Positions 1-6,899 of a DNA stretch of 14,735 nt are shown piece after piece. Under the pieces are notes generated by a model. It did not search any database and was not told where the DNA came from. It saw nothing but the letters and a program-made list of their open reading frames with translations. The stretch spans positions 1-14,735 of the forward strand of contig JBJEFI010000045.1 of NCBI GenBank assembly GCA_051873875.1, read 5' to 3'. A program made the position numbers and the translations under genes. Position 1 is the stretch's first letter. Each line of letters opens with the position of its first letter. The DNA comes from JBJEFI01 sp051873875 (GTDB taxonomy: Bacteria; Bacillota; Bacilli; Bacillales; Bacillaceae_G).

Positions 1-423
1 TTTATTATCGTCTCAGGTGATAGTCGACAAAAATTTATCGAAGCAGCTATAGAAGGTACAAAGCAAGCTGAAATAGCTCAAGAACGAAAAGAGAAGCTGC
101 TTCAAAAAATAAATGGCAACTTAAACAATGTTCCTTTATTTATCATCGTTGTTATGAAAAAATCAGAAAATAAAAATACGTACGAAGAGGACTATGCTGC
201 AACGAGCTGTGTTATTCAAAACTTTAGCTTACTTGCTTGGGAGAAAGGTATCGGAAATATTTGGAAAACAAATGCTTTCCTTCATTTTCAAGCTTTTCAT
301 GACTTTCTAGGTGTAGGGGTAGATGAACAAATTATAGGCAATCTTCATGTTGGCTATCCAGAAAAAGTTCCGAATGCAAGACCAAGAAAAGAAATTGATG
401 AAATAATTACAGTGTTAGATTGA
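1..423 (+). CDS. Nitroreductase family protein, C-terminal 140 residues (5' end outside window)
   Basis: The frame is open from base 1 to the TGA at 421-423, so this is the 3' part of a gene that begins upstream. The visible residues match the C-terminal half of the FMN-dependent nitroreductase fold (YdjA/YdgI type): a helix with VIQNFSLLAWEKGIGNIW, then a segment ending in GNLHVGYPEKVPNARPRK, the usual 'G.L.xGyP...P...R' ending of the family. Such proteins are cytosolic flavoenzymes that use NAD(P)H to reduce nitro compounds, quinones or similar acceptors; the true substrate cannot be read here. The N-terminal FMN-binding Arg motif is not in the window. A first ATG at 154 exists in frame, but the homologous residues continue upstream of it, so it is not the start. 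A terminator follows 11 bp after the stop. Confidence 0.82.
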   Translation, partial: FIIVSGDSRQKFIEAAIEGTKQAEIAQERKEKLLQKINGNLNNVPLFIIVVMKKSENKNTYEEDYAATSCVIQNFSLLAWEKGIGNIWKTNAFLHFQAFHDFLGVGVDEQIIGNLHVGYPEKVPNARPRKEIDEIITVLD

Positions 424-433
424 AGAAACAGTG

Positions 434-460
434 GTCATCCAATTTTTGGATGGCTTTTTT
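434..460 (+). terminator. Rho-independent terminator after the nitroreductase gene
   Basis: The stem CATCCAA (436-442) pairs with TTGGATG (446-452) around a TTT loop, and it can be extended outward by G-C and G-T pairs. It is followed by a T-run at 455-460. It lies directly after the nitroreductase stop. Confidence 0.8.
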
Positions 461-592
461 GGATACTATATGTTGATTTGATATTAGCAATATGCATATT
501 CAATGTTAATCTTTCCTCTTAAATAGTTTGTATATGCGTCTATACTTTTTCAAATACTTTAGGTGAAAAGTTTTTTTACAGGAGTGGAAAAA

Positions 593-1219
593 GTGGCAAA
601 AAACAAACCTACAAGTATTCATCTATTTTTATTAGTAATTGTTGCAATCGTTTTTATATGGTCTCTTATTAAACCTGTAAGTTATTTAAGCTTAGCATTG
701 GAGACTGTACCTGTCGTTATTGCTATGGGGTTTGTACTTGCAACATATAATAAATTTCGTCTTACAACACTTTCATATGTCATTATTGCGATATTATTAA
801 TTCTCGTTTTTATTGGCGGACATTACACATTCTCAAAAGTTCCTTTATTTGATTGGATAAAAGATGTTTTCAATTTAAAGCGTAATAATTATGATCGATT
901 TGGTCATTTGTTAAAAGGGTTACTTGCAATTGTAGTAAGAGAAGTATTACTGCGAAAAACAGGATTAACGAAAGGGATTTGGCTAGGGAGTATCAGTGTA
1001 AGTATCGTACTTTCAATTGCTGCAATATATGAAATCTTAGAGTGGGTAGCATATATCATCGGAGGGGGAGGAAAAATATCGAAGAGCTTTTTAGGTACAC
1101 AAGGGGATATGTGGGATGCACAATGGGATATGTCTCTTGCTCTTATTGGTTCCGTTGTTACGTTACTTCTTTTTTCAAAATTACATAACAAGTTATTAAA
1201 AAAGGAAAGATTGGAGTAA
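593..1219 (+). CDS. DUF2238 (YjdF-like) integral membrane protein
   Basis: This is a 208-residue polytopic membrane protein of the DUF2238 family (E. coli YjdF type), whose biochemical role is not established. Family hallmarks are visible: GGHYTF (about residues 75-80), NNYDRFGH (98-105), YEILEW (146-151) and FLGTQGDMWDAQWDM (166-180). The conserved His, Asp, Glu and Trp residues lie at or near membrane borders. Five to six hydrophobic segments can be seen, at about 8-26, 32-52, 58-77, 107-120, 127-155 and 180-196. I chose the GTG at 593 because CAGGAG (579-584) lies 8 bp upstream. A GTG at 563 is in frame and would add 10 residues, but it has no ribosome binding site. The gene is monocistronic between two terminators and convergent with the dehydrogenase gene on the other strand. 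Confidence 0.85.
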   Translation: MAKNKPTSIHLFLLVIVAIVFIWSLIKPVSYLSLALETVPVVIAMGFVLATYNKFRLTTLSYVIIAILLILVFIGGHYTFSKVPLFDWIKDVFNLKRNNYDRFGHLLKGLLAIVVREVLLRKTGLTKGIWLGSISVSIVLSIAAIYEILEWVAYIIGGGGKISKSFLGTQGDMWDAQWDMSLALIGSVVTLLLFSKLHNKLLKKERLE

Positions 1220-1284
1220 TAGGGATGATACTTTATAAAAAAAAGTTCGGAAACGATAAAATAGTGTCTCTTGATAGATAGTAA

Positions 1285-1311
1285 AACACCACCGTTATAA
1301 TCGGTGGTGTT
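1285..1311. terminator. Bidirectional terminator between convergent genes
   Basis: A perfect 10 bp stem, AACACCACCG (1285-1294) with CGGTGGTGTT (1302-1311), closes a 7-nt loop. It lies between the DUF2238 gene (plus) and the dehydrogenase gene (minus), 66 bp after the former and 17 bp after the latter. Its flanks are AT-rich rather than having a long T-run, so its strength is uncertain. Confidence 0.7.
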
Positions 1312-1327
1312 ATTTATCATTTTGTTA

Positions 1328-2302
1328 CTATGTCAAAATGATATCATTGATTAGATTAGATGGCCGTTTTCCTTGTAAACCTGCTACTAAATTTTCGGCA
1401 GCTAAAAGGCTCATTTTTGTTCTTGTTTCGAAAGTAGCCGAACCAATATGAGGAAGGGTTACAACATTTTTCATTGTAAGAAGAGGATTGTCCTTTTCAA
1501 CGGGTTCAACAGTAAAGACATCTAATCCAGCCCCTGCAATTTCTTTGTTTTTTAAGGCTTGAATCAACGCTTGTTCATCTACGGTTTTTCCACGTGATCC
1601 ATTGATAAAAAAGGCTGTTTTCTTCATTAATTTAAATTCTTTTGCCCCCATTAATTTTTCTGTTTCTGCTGTAAGAGGGGTCATTAGGCAAACAAAATCT
1701 GACTGTGTTAATAATTCCTCTAGACTACAATACTTGGCGTTGTAGTGTTTTTCCGCTTCTTCATTATGGCTACGATTATGATAAAGAATGTTCATATCGA
1801 AGCCAAGGTTGGCTCTCTTCGCAATGGCAGTTCCGATTCCTCCCATACCAATAATACCAAGTGTTTTGTGGTGTACATCCGAACTGAATTGTTCCTCTTC
1901 CACACTTTTGTTCCACTGACCATTTTTTACGAATTGATCTAACTCAGGAAATCGACGTGCAGTTGCTAGTAACAAGCCGAAAATCGTATCTGCGGTTGTA
2001 TCGTTTAGAACCTCTGGCGTATTTGTCGCCATAATATTATGTGTCGTCAAGGCAGGAATATCAAAATTATCATAGCCTACGGCAATATTGCTCACAACCT
2101 TTAATTTAGGTGCCTGTTTGATTAAGGCTTGATCAATGCGAAGTTCGGAACCTAACAATCCTTCTGCCTCTTTTAATTCGTGAAGAAAGGATGAGTAGTT
2201 GTTGTCATTTAATCCTTGAAAAGAAACAACATCACAAGATTGTTGAAGCTTTTCTAATACGACTTGAGGAACTCTTTTATAAACGATTACTTTTGGTTTC
2301 AT
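1328..2302 (-). CDS. D-2-hydroxyacid dehydrogenase (glyoxylate/hydroxypyruvate/2-ketogluconate reductase type, YvcT/GhrB-like)
   Basis: This 324-residue cytosolic enzyme belongs to the D-isomer-specific 2-hydroxyacid dehydrogenase family and should reduce a 2-keto acid (glyoxylate, hydroxypyruvate or 2-ketogluconate) with NAD(P)H. The dinucleotide-binding motif GMGGIG is at 152-157. The catalytic triad is visible: Arg237 in INGSRG, Glu266 in FTVEPVE and His285 in LPHIGSAT. Length and start agree with B. subtilis YvcT (about 325 residues). I chose the ATG at 2302 because AGTGAGG (2312-2318, read on the minus strand) lies 9 bp upstream. The alternatives at 2308 (ATG) and 2317 (GTG) are too close to, or inside, this ribosome binding site. 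The exact substrate cannot be decided from sequence. Confidence 0.9.
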   Translation of the reverse strand: MKPKVIVYKRVPQVVLEKLQQSCDVVSFQGLNDNNYSSFLHELKEAEGLLGSELRIDQALIKQAPKLKVVSNIAVGYDNFDIPALTTHNIMATNTPEVLNDTTADTIFGLLLATARRFPELDQFVKNGQWNKSVEEEQFSSDVHHKTLGIIGMGGIGTAIAKRANLGFDMNILYHNRSHNEEAEKHYNAKYCSLEELLTQSDFVCLMTPLTAETEKLMGAKEFKLMKKTAFFINGSRGKTVDEQALIQALKNKEIAGAGLDVFTVEPVEKDNPLLTMKNVVTLPHIGSATFETRTKMSLLAAENLVAGLQGKRPSNLINDIILT

Positions 2303-2342
2303 GTTCATACGCCTCACTAAAAATTAAATTTTGTTACTTAAT

Positions 2343-2371
2343 GATATAATATTTGCGGAATTTTTTGTCAT
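2343..2371 (-). promoter_or_regulatory. Putative sigma-A promoter of the dehydrogenase gene
   Basis: Read on the minus strand, ATGACA (2366-2371) and TATATC (2343-2348) are separated by 17 bp, about 40 bp upstream of the start codon. The same AT-rich stretch also holds a weak plus-strand candidate (TTGTCA at 2365-2370, TTATAT at 2388-2393, 17 bp spacing) for the divergent DUF402 gene, so the two promoters would overlap. Confidence 0.38.
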
Positions 2372-2422
2372 TTTTTATTAAAATTATTTATATGAATATT
2401 TTAAGTGAAGAAGGTGAGGACA

Positions 2423-2962
2423 ATGAAAAGGAAGTATGGAAATCGTTCAGATTGGAAGCGAGTTATTAAAAGAGAGTATGCACAAGCGTGTCTCGATACA
2501 AATGAGTTTAAGGGATATGTGACATTAATTCATATAATAGAGGTAACAGAAGCATTATCGGTATGCTATGGAAAAAGAAAAGTTTGTATTGTTGATGATG
2601 GATATATGTGGCTTCAGCATTTTCCATTAGAAAAGAATTATTCCGTAACTACTATGTTTGACGCCAATGGAGAAATTGTACAGTGGTACATAGATATTTG
2701 CTCTAAAAATGGCGTAGAAAATAATATTCCTTGGATGGATGATTTATTTTTAGATATTGTCGTATTAGCTACGGGAGAGGTAATTCAGAAAGATGCTGAT
2801 GAGCTTGAAGAAGCGTTATTGACAGGACGTATTGATGATTCTTTATACAATCTAGCAAAAGATGAAGCAAATAACCTAAATAAATTAATTGAAAAGAAAG
2901 GTTTTTCACTGTTAAATGTATCAAAGGTTCATAAAGAATTTTTAGTAGATAAATTAAAATAA
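2423..2962 (+). CDS. DUF402 domain protein
   Basis: This is a 179-residue soluble protein with the DUF402 fold. The core is at about 54-140: KVCIVDDGYMWLQHFP, then WYIDI (88-92), PWMDDLFLDIVV (103-114) and DADELEEAL (124-132). The conserved Asp/Glu residues in this arrangement form the divalent-metal site in characterised relatives, including nucleoside tri-/diphosphatase NtdP and FomD-like phosphohydrolases. A nucleotide or phosphoester hydrolase is therefore plausible but not shown. The first 50 residues differ from the NtdP group, so I give no symbol. I chose the ATG at 2423 (MKRKYG), after AAGGTGAGG at 2411-2419. GTGs at 2405 and 2414 are in frame but lack or overlap this ribosome binding site. 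Confidence 0.78.
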   Translation: MKRKYGNRSDWKRVIKREYAQACLDTNEFKGYVTLIHIIEVTEALSVCYGKRKVCIVDDGYMWLQHFPLEKNYSVTTMFDANGEIVQWYIDICSKNGVENNIPWMDDLFLDIVVLATGEVIQKDADELEEALLTGRIDDSLYNLAKDEANNLNKLIEKKGFSLLNVSKVHKEFLVDKLK

Positions 2963-3084
2963 AAAGATTTATTCATACATATAAAAAATAATATTTTTGT
3001 GTTTTTTATTATATGCAAAACAATAGACGAACATATTATCTCATCTTGCTTTGAAAAGAGGTCGAATAAAAAGGCTAAAACAGC

Positions 3085-3090
3085 TATAAT
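3085..3090 (+). promoter_or_regulatory. Candidate -10 box upstream of ybaK
   Basis: A perfect TATAAT lies 29 bp before the ybaK start. The matching -35 (TCGAAT, 3062-3067, 17 bp spacing) is weak at 3 of 6 positions, so only the -10 is convincing. No terminator is visible between the DUF402 gene and this site. Confidence 0.35.
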
Positions 3091-3119
3091 GAAGAAAAAA
3101 GGAAAAATGGTGAAAAGAA

Positions 3120-3605
3120 ATGGCAAAAGTAGCAAAAACAAATGCAATGCGCATGCTTGACCGTGCAAAAGTAGCGTATGACATATATACATATGACAAT
3201 AAAGATGGAAAAATCGATGGTGTTTCTGTTGCTGAAAAAGTAGGGAAAGAGCCTGTGATGGTTTATAAAACATTAGTGGCCATGGGAACATCAAAAAATC
3301 CTTACGTCTTCGTTATTCCAGTCGAGAAGGAATTGGATTTGAAGAAGGCAGCAACGGTTGCCAAGGAAAAGAAAATTGAAATGATTGCTGTAAAAGATAT
3401 CCAAGCATTAACTGGTTATATTCGTGGTGGCTGTTCACCCGTTGGGATGAAAAAGCAGTATCCAACATTTATTCAAACTGAAGCACAGCATCTAGAAAAG
3501 ATGATTGTTAGCGGAGGAAAAATTGGCGTTCAGATTGAATTAGAGCCAGCCAAATTAAAAGATGTAGTGGACGGGGCATTCGTGGATGTTGTGAAACATG
3601 GATAA
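3120..3605 (+). CDS. ybaK: Cys-tRNA(Pro)/Cys-tRNA(Cys) deacylase, YbaK/EbsC family
   Basis: This 161-residue protein is a full-length member of the YbaK family. These trans-editing enzymes hydrolyse cysteine wrongly attached to tRNA(Pro) by prolyl-tRNA synthetase. The family's catalytic lysine fits Lys50 in VYKTLVA, and the conserved loop TGYIRGGCSPVGMKK is at about 98-112. The N-terminus (KTNAMRMLD, then the Y-rich strand YDIYTYD) is also typical. The ATG at 3120 follows GGTGA at 3109-3113 with 6 bp spacing. The stop codon lies inside the start of the downstream helicase gene (8 bp overlap), so the two are probably co-transcribed and translationally coupled, although no functional link between them is known to me. 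Confidence 0.93.
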   Translation: MAKVAKTNAMRMLDRAKVAYDIYTYDNKDGKIDGVSVAEKVGKEPVMVYKTLVAMGTSKNPYVFVIPVEKELDLKKAATVAKEKKIEMIAVKDIQALTGYIRGGCSPVGMKKQYPTFIQTEAQHLEKMIVSGGKIGVQIELEPAKLKDVVDGAFVDVVKHG

Positions 3606-5931
3606 AGCAATTAAAATGTCCATTCGAACCCTTGTTGAATTTCTAATGCGGCGAGGCAGTATTGATAATCGCCATGGTGAATCTGTTAGCAGTACAGAAG
3701 GAATTAAGGCTCATCAGCATATTCAAAAAAGCTATGGTGAACAAGATAAAGCAGAGGTCCCATTAAAGTATGAATTTACGATTGAGTCCACCACTATTAA
3801 AATTGATGGACGAGCTGACGGTATATTAATAGAAGATGATAACTATATTATTGACGAAATTAAGACGATAGTAAAAGATGTTTCTCTTTTAGAAGAAGAT
3901 CATAACGAATTGCATTGGGCACAAGGAAAGTGCTATGCCTATATTTATGCATTAGAAAATAAGTTAGAGCATATGACCGTTCAGTTAACATATTGTAATT
4001 ATGAAGAAATGTCTGTTAGACGTTTTCGTAAAGAGTTTACATTTGCACAATTAGAAGCCTTTTTTTTAGGATTAATTGAAGAATATAAGCAGTGGTTAGT
4101 GTTTAAGTTTGAATGGGATAAAGAGCGAAATAAATCGATTGAGAAGTTATCCTTTCCGTTTGAACAGTTTCGTCCAGGACAACGAGAATTAGCTGCTCGT
4201 GTGTACAAAAGTATCGTAGATGGGAATAATACCTTTGCTCAAGCACCAACTGGAATTGGAAAAACAATGAGTACGGTCTTTCCATCCTTAAAAGCAATGG
4301 GACAAGGAGCAACGTCAAAAATCTTTTATTTAACTGCAAAGACAATTACTCGAGAAGTGGCCGAAAATAGTCTTGCACTATTAAGAAAACAAGATTTGAA
4401 ACTGAAATCCGTAACGTTAACAGCAAAAGAAAAAATTTGTAAAATGGATGAGGTAAATTGTAATCCAGATTATTGTCCTTATGCCAATGGACATTTTGAC
4501 CGAGTGAATGATGCGGTAAAAGACATGTTACGTTGTGCAGAAAGCTATGATCGAAACAACATTGAAGCAACTAGTGAAAAGTATAAAGTATGTCCATTTG
4601 AATTAGCATTAGATTTAACGACGTGGAGTGACATGATTATTTGTGATTACAATTATGCCTTTGATCCGCGTGTTTATTTAAAACGATTTTTTGATACAAA
4701 GAAGACCGATTATACATTTCTAATCGATGAAGCACATAATTTAGTAGACCGTGCAAGAAGCATGTATTCCGCTAGCTTATTGAAAACAAAAATATTAGAT
4801 ACGAAGAAAAAAATAGATCGCAGTGAGAAAAAGCTGCATGATAGTTTAAATAAATTAAATACTTATTTTCTTGAAAAACGAAAAAAGCTAGATACAGAAA
4901 AGTATATGGTACAACAAGAGGCACCTACTGATTTATTGGCTTTGTTAGAAGTATTTTTGGAACGGGGTGGAGAATATTTAGAGCGTGAACAGGATAGTGA
5001 TGCTTCATTTTTAGAATTTTACTTTGATGTGTATCGTTTTATTGCCTTGTCTGCTTATTACGATGAGCATTATGTAACGCTAATAGAAAAATATAGTGAT
5101 GAAGTAATAATAAAGCTGTATTGTGTCGATCCATCAAAGGTTATTCAAGATGTGATGAAAAAGAGTCAGGCAAGTATTGTTTTTTCAGCAACATTAATGC
5201 CGATGGATTATTTTACAAACTTGTTTGGTGCAACGGATGAAGATTATATCATTGGTTTACGATCCCCATTTTCAACAGATAATCGATTATTAATGGTAGG
5301 AGATCGGATTGCAACTACATATACAAAACGAGAACAAACTGCAAAAGAACTTGCACACTATATTGCTCAATGTGTACAAGGGAAAAAGGGAAATTATATG
5401 GTATTTTTCCCTTCTTATAGTTATATGGAACTTGTTTATTATGAACTAAAAGAACTATACCCAGATATGAATGCCATGCTTCAAGAACGAAAGATGAGTG
5501 AGGAAGAGAAAGAAGCTTTTCTTCAAGCATTTCATGATGAAACGAATGAAGCAACAGTTGGTTTTTGTGTACTAGGTGGACATTTTTCAGAAGGAATTGA
5601 CTTAGTAAATGATAAATTAATTGGCGTTATTATTGTTGGTGTTGGCATGCCGCAAATTGGCGTAGACCGAGATATTATTAAAAATTATTTTGATGAGAAA
5701 GATGGTAATGGCTTTGAAAATGCCTATGTGTACCCAGGGATGATTAAAGTACTACAAGCTGTTGGGCGCTGTATCCGAACGGAACAAGACAAAGGAGTTA
5801 TTTTATTATTGGATTATCGTTATGGAAAACAGCAATATAAGCAATTATTTCCTCCAGAGTGGTATCCAAATGTAACGGTTCGAGATGTATCTCAAGTAAA
5901 ACGATTATGTCAAACGTTCTGGGAGAAATAA
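3598..5931 (+). CDS. Fe-S XPD/DinG-type DNA helicase with N-terminal Cas4/RecB-like nuclease domain
   Basis: This 777-residue superfamily 2 helicase should unwind DNA with 5'-3' polarity. An N-terminal domain (about 55-170) carries the PD-(D/E)XK pattern: Asp74 in DGRADG, Glu87 and Lys89 in DEIKT, and a Q-x-x-x-Y motif (Gln109, Tyr113). These match a complete Cas4/RecB-type active site. The helicase part has Walker A APTGIGKT (216-223, Lys222), DEAH (377-380), FSATL (529-533), GGHFSEGIDL (660-669) and motif VI QAVGRCIR (720-727). Cys281, Cys288, Cys293 and Cys332 lie between Walker A and DEAH, where XPD and DinG bind a 4Fe-4S cluster. The start overlaps ybaK by 8 bp and has only a weak ribosome binding site, so coupling is likely. 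A role in DNA repair is inferred from the family; the physiological substrate is unknown. Confidence 0.9.
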   Translation: MDKAIKMSIRTLVEFLMRRGSIDNRHGESVSSTEGIKAHQHIQKSYGEQDKAEVPLKYEFTIESTTIKIDGRADGILIEDDNYIIDEIKTIVKDVSLLEEDHNELHWAQGKCYAYIYALENKLEHMTVQLTYCNYEEMSVRRFRKEFTFAQLEAFFLGLIEEYKQWLVFKFEWDKERNKSIEKLSFPFEQFRPGQRELAARVYKSIVDGNNTFAQAPTGIGKTMSTVFPSLKAMGQGATSKIFYLTAKTITREVAENSLALLRKQDLKLKSVTLTAKEKICKMDEVNCNPDYCPYANGHFDRVNDAVKDMLRCAESYDRNNIEATSEKYKVCPFELALDLTTWSDMIICDYNYAFDPRVYLKRFFDTKKTDYTFLIDEAHNLVDRARSMYSASLLKTKILDTKKKIDRSEKKLHDSLNKLNTYFLEKRKKLDTEKYMVQQEAPTDLLALLEVFLERGGEYLEREQDSDASFLEFYFDVYRFIALSAYYDEHYVTLIEKYSDEVIIKLYCVDPSKVIQDVMKKSQASIVFSATLMPMDYFTNLFGATDEDYIIGLRSPFSTDNRLLMVGDRIATTYTKREQTAKELAHYIAQCVQGKKGNYMVFFPSYSYMELVYYELKELYPDMNAMLQERKMSEEEKEAFLQAFHDETNEATVGFCVLGGHFSEGIDLVNDKLIGVIIVGVGMPQIGVDRDIIKNYFDEKDGNGFENAYVYPGMIKVLQAVGRCIRTEQDKGVILLLDYRYGKQQYKQLFPPEWYPNVTVRDVSQVKRLCQTFWEK

Positions 5932-5937
5932 TTGTTC

Positions 5938-5973
5938 TTTTCTAACGGTTTTCTAAGAAAGCTTGGTTATAGT
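5938..5973 (+). promoter_or_regulatory. Promoter with tandem direct-repeat operator before the secreted-protein/two-component genes
   Basis: TTTTCTAA occurs at 5938-5945 and again at 5949-5956, exactly 11 bp (one helical turn) apart. It is followed by a -10-like TATAGT at 5968-5973. There is no good -35 box: the second repeat sits in that region, which fits an activator-dependent promoter. OmpR-family regulators bind such tandem half-sites. The same layout, with identical spacing, recurs at 9082-9117 before the permease gene, so I infer that the response regulator encoded just downstream binds both. No terminator separates this promoter from the helicase gene, so read-through is also possible. 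Confidence 0.6.
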
Positions 5974-6020
5974 AGTAATGTAGAGAAATCTACCATTACG
6001 AAGAATGGACGTGAGTAGTC

Positions 6021-6839
6021 GTGAAAAAGAAAATAATATTGTTAGCACTTGGATTAACTTTTGCAGTGGCAATTTCCACATCTGTGTATGCAGAAGCAAC
6101 TTCGAACTCACAAGTGGATAAAAAAGTAAAGTGCCAGCAAAGAATCGTAGAAAATACAAAGTTACAAAAATTATTAGGAATGACACAAACAGAAATTCAA
6201 AAAGCTATAAGCAATGGGAAAACAATTGGACAACTACTTGATGAAAAGAAAATAACCCATGTACAATTGAAAAGTATTAAACAAGATAAGGAAAAACGAG
6301 AAAATAGATTTGCCGAAAATAAAAATGTACAGTCTTTATTAAATATGACACAAGCAGAAATAGAAAAGACATTAACGAATGGAAAAAGTTTTGCTCAATT
6401 ATTAGACGAGAAAAAAATTACTCATACACAATTAGAAAAAATGATGCCAAGGAGAATGGGGCATAGCGAACGATTCGCAAATAATGCGACAGTACAATCC
6501 TTATTAGGTATGACGCAAGCGGAAATAGAAAAAGAATTAGATGGCGGAAAGACAATGGGGCAATTACTTGACGAGAAAAAAATAACCCATGTCCAGCTGC
6601 AAAAATCAATGAAAAATGAAAGAGAGAAACGTTTAGCAGCAAATGAAGATATTCAAAAACTACTTGGTATGACAGAAGCACAAATTGAAAAAGAAATAGC
6701 TTCAGGAAAATCATTTGCTCAATTATTAGATGAAAAAAATGTGAGCCATGTTCAGATGGAGAAACTAAAACCATTTAAAGGTGGCGGTCATGGAAAAGGA
6801 CAGCACCATGGAAATGGGACTAGACATGGTAGCGAGTAA
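6021..6839 (+). CDS. Secreted protein with four ~55-residue helical repeats and a Gly/His-rich tail
   Basis: This 272-residue protein starts with a Sec signal peptide: KKK, a hydrophobic core at 5-20, and likely cleavage after VYA at residue 24. There is no lipobox and no other membrane segment, so it should be released or held in the wall region. Four repeats follow at about 44-84, 99-139, 154-194 and 207-248, each with LLGMTQ.EI......GK...QLLDEK.I.H.Q. The tail GGGHGKGQHHGNGTRHGSE is rich in Gly and His and could bind metal. I do not recognise a named family; the short His-ended DUF2680 proteins of Bacillus are a distant resemblance only. The GTG at 6021 begins a good signal peptide but has a weak ribosome binding site. 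It is first in the transcript with the response regulator and kinase, so a sensing or accessory role outside the cell is an inference. Confidence 0.8.
   Translation: MKKKIILLALGLTFAVAISTSVYAEATSNSQVDKKVKCQQRIVENTKLQKLLGMTQTEIQKAISNGKTIGQLLDEKKITHVQLKSIKQDKEKRENRFAENKNVQSLLNMTQAEIEKTLTNGKSFAQLLDEKKITHTQLEKMMPRRMGHSERFANNATVQSLLGMTQAEIEKELDGGKTMGQLLDEKKITHVQLQKSMKNEREKRLAANEDIQKLLGMTEAQIEKEIASGKSFAQLLDEKNVSHVQMEKLKPFKGGGHGKGQHHGNGTRHGSE
6150..6764 (+). repeat. Four tandem coding repeats (period ~165 bp) in the secreted-protein gene
   Basis: The units span about 6150-6272, 6315-6437, 6480-6602 and 6639-6764. The GMT/NMT residues are spaced 55, 55 and 53 codons apart. Units 1 and 3 share GKT[I/M]GQLLDEKKITHVQL and units 2 and 4 share GKSFAQLLDEK, an ABAB pattern that points to duplication of a two-repeat block. 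Confidence 0.85.
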
Positions 6840-6847
6840 AGAATAGT

Positions 6848-6880
6848 AAAAAAGATGTCTCTGTATGGGACATCTTTTTT
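6848..6880 (+). terminator. Terminator/attenuator between secreted-protein gene and response regulator gene
   Basis: The 12 bp stem AAAAAAGATGTC (6848-6859) pairs with GACATCTTTTTT (6869-6880) around a 9-nt loop and ends in a T-run. It lies 8 bp after the secreted-protein stop and only 19 bp before the regulator ATG. It would make the first gene the major product, with the two-component genes expressed by read-through. Confidence 0.82.
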
Positions 6881-6899
6881 GAAAAATGGGGGAAATAGT

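Noticed and set aside
904..1320. 138-codon minus-strand ORF over the DUF2238 gene
   Set aside because: It is antisense to a gene with clear family motifs, crosses the terminator hairpin, and shows no protein-like features.
2970..3012. AT-only hairpin after the DUF402 gene as a terminator
   Set aside because: Possible pairs are A-T only with a long loop, so it would not be stable enough to call.
2929..3294. 121-codon minus-strand ORF over the DUF402-ybaK gap
   Set aside because: It is mostly antisense to ybaK, and its Phe/Leu/His-rich composition is what purine-rich sense DNA gives when read backwards.
3598..5931. Evidence of a CRISPR system because of the Cas4-like domain
   Set aside because: No array, no cas1/cas2 and no effector genes are present; the nuclease-helicase fusion stands beside ybaK only.
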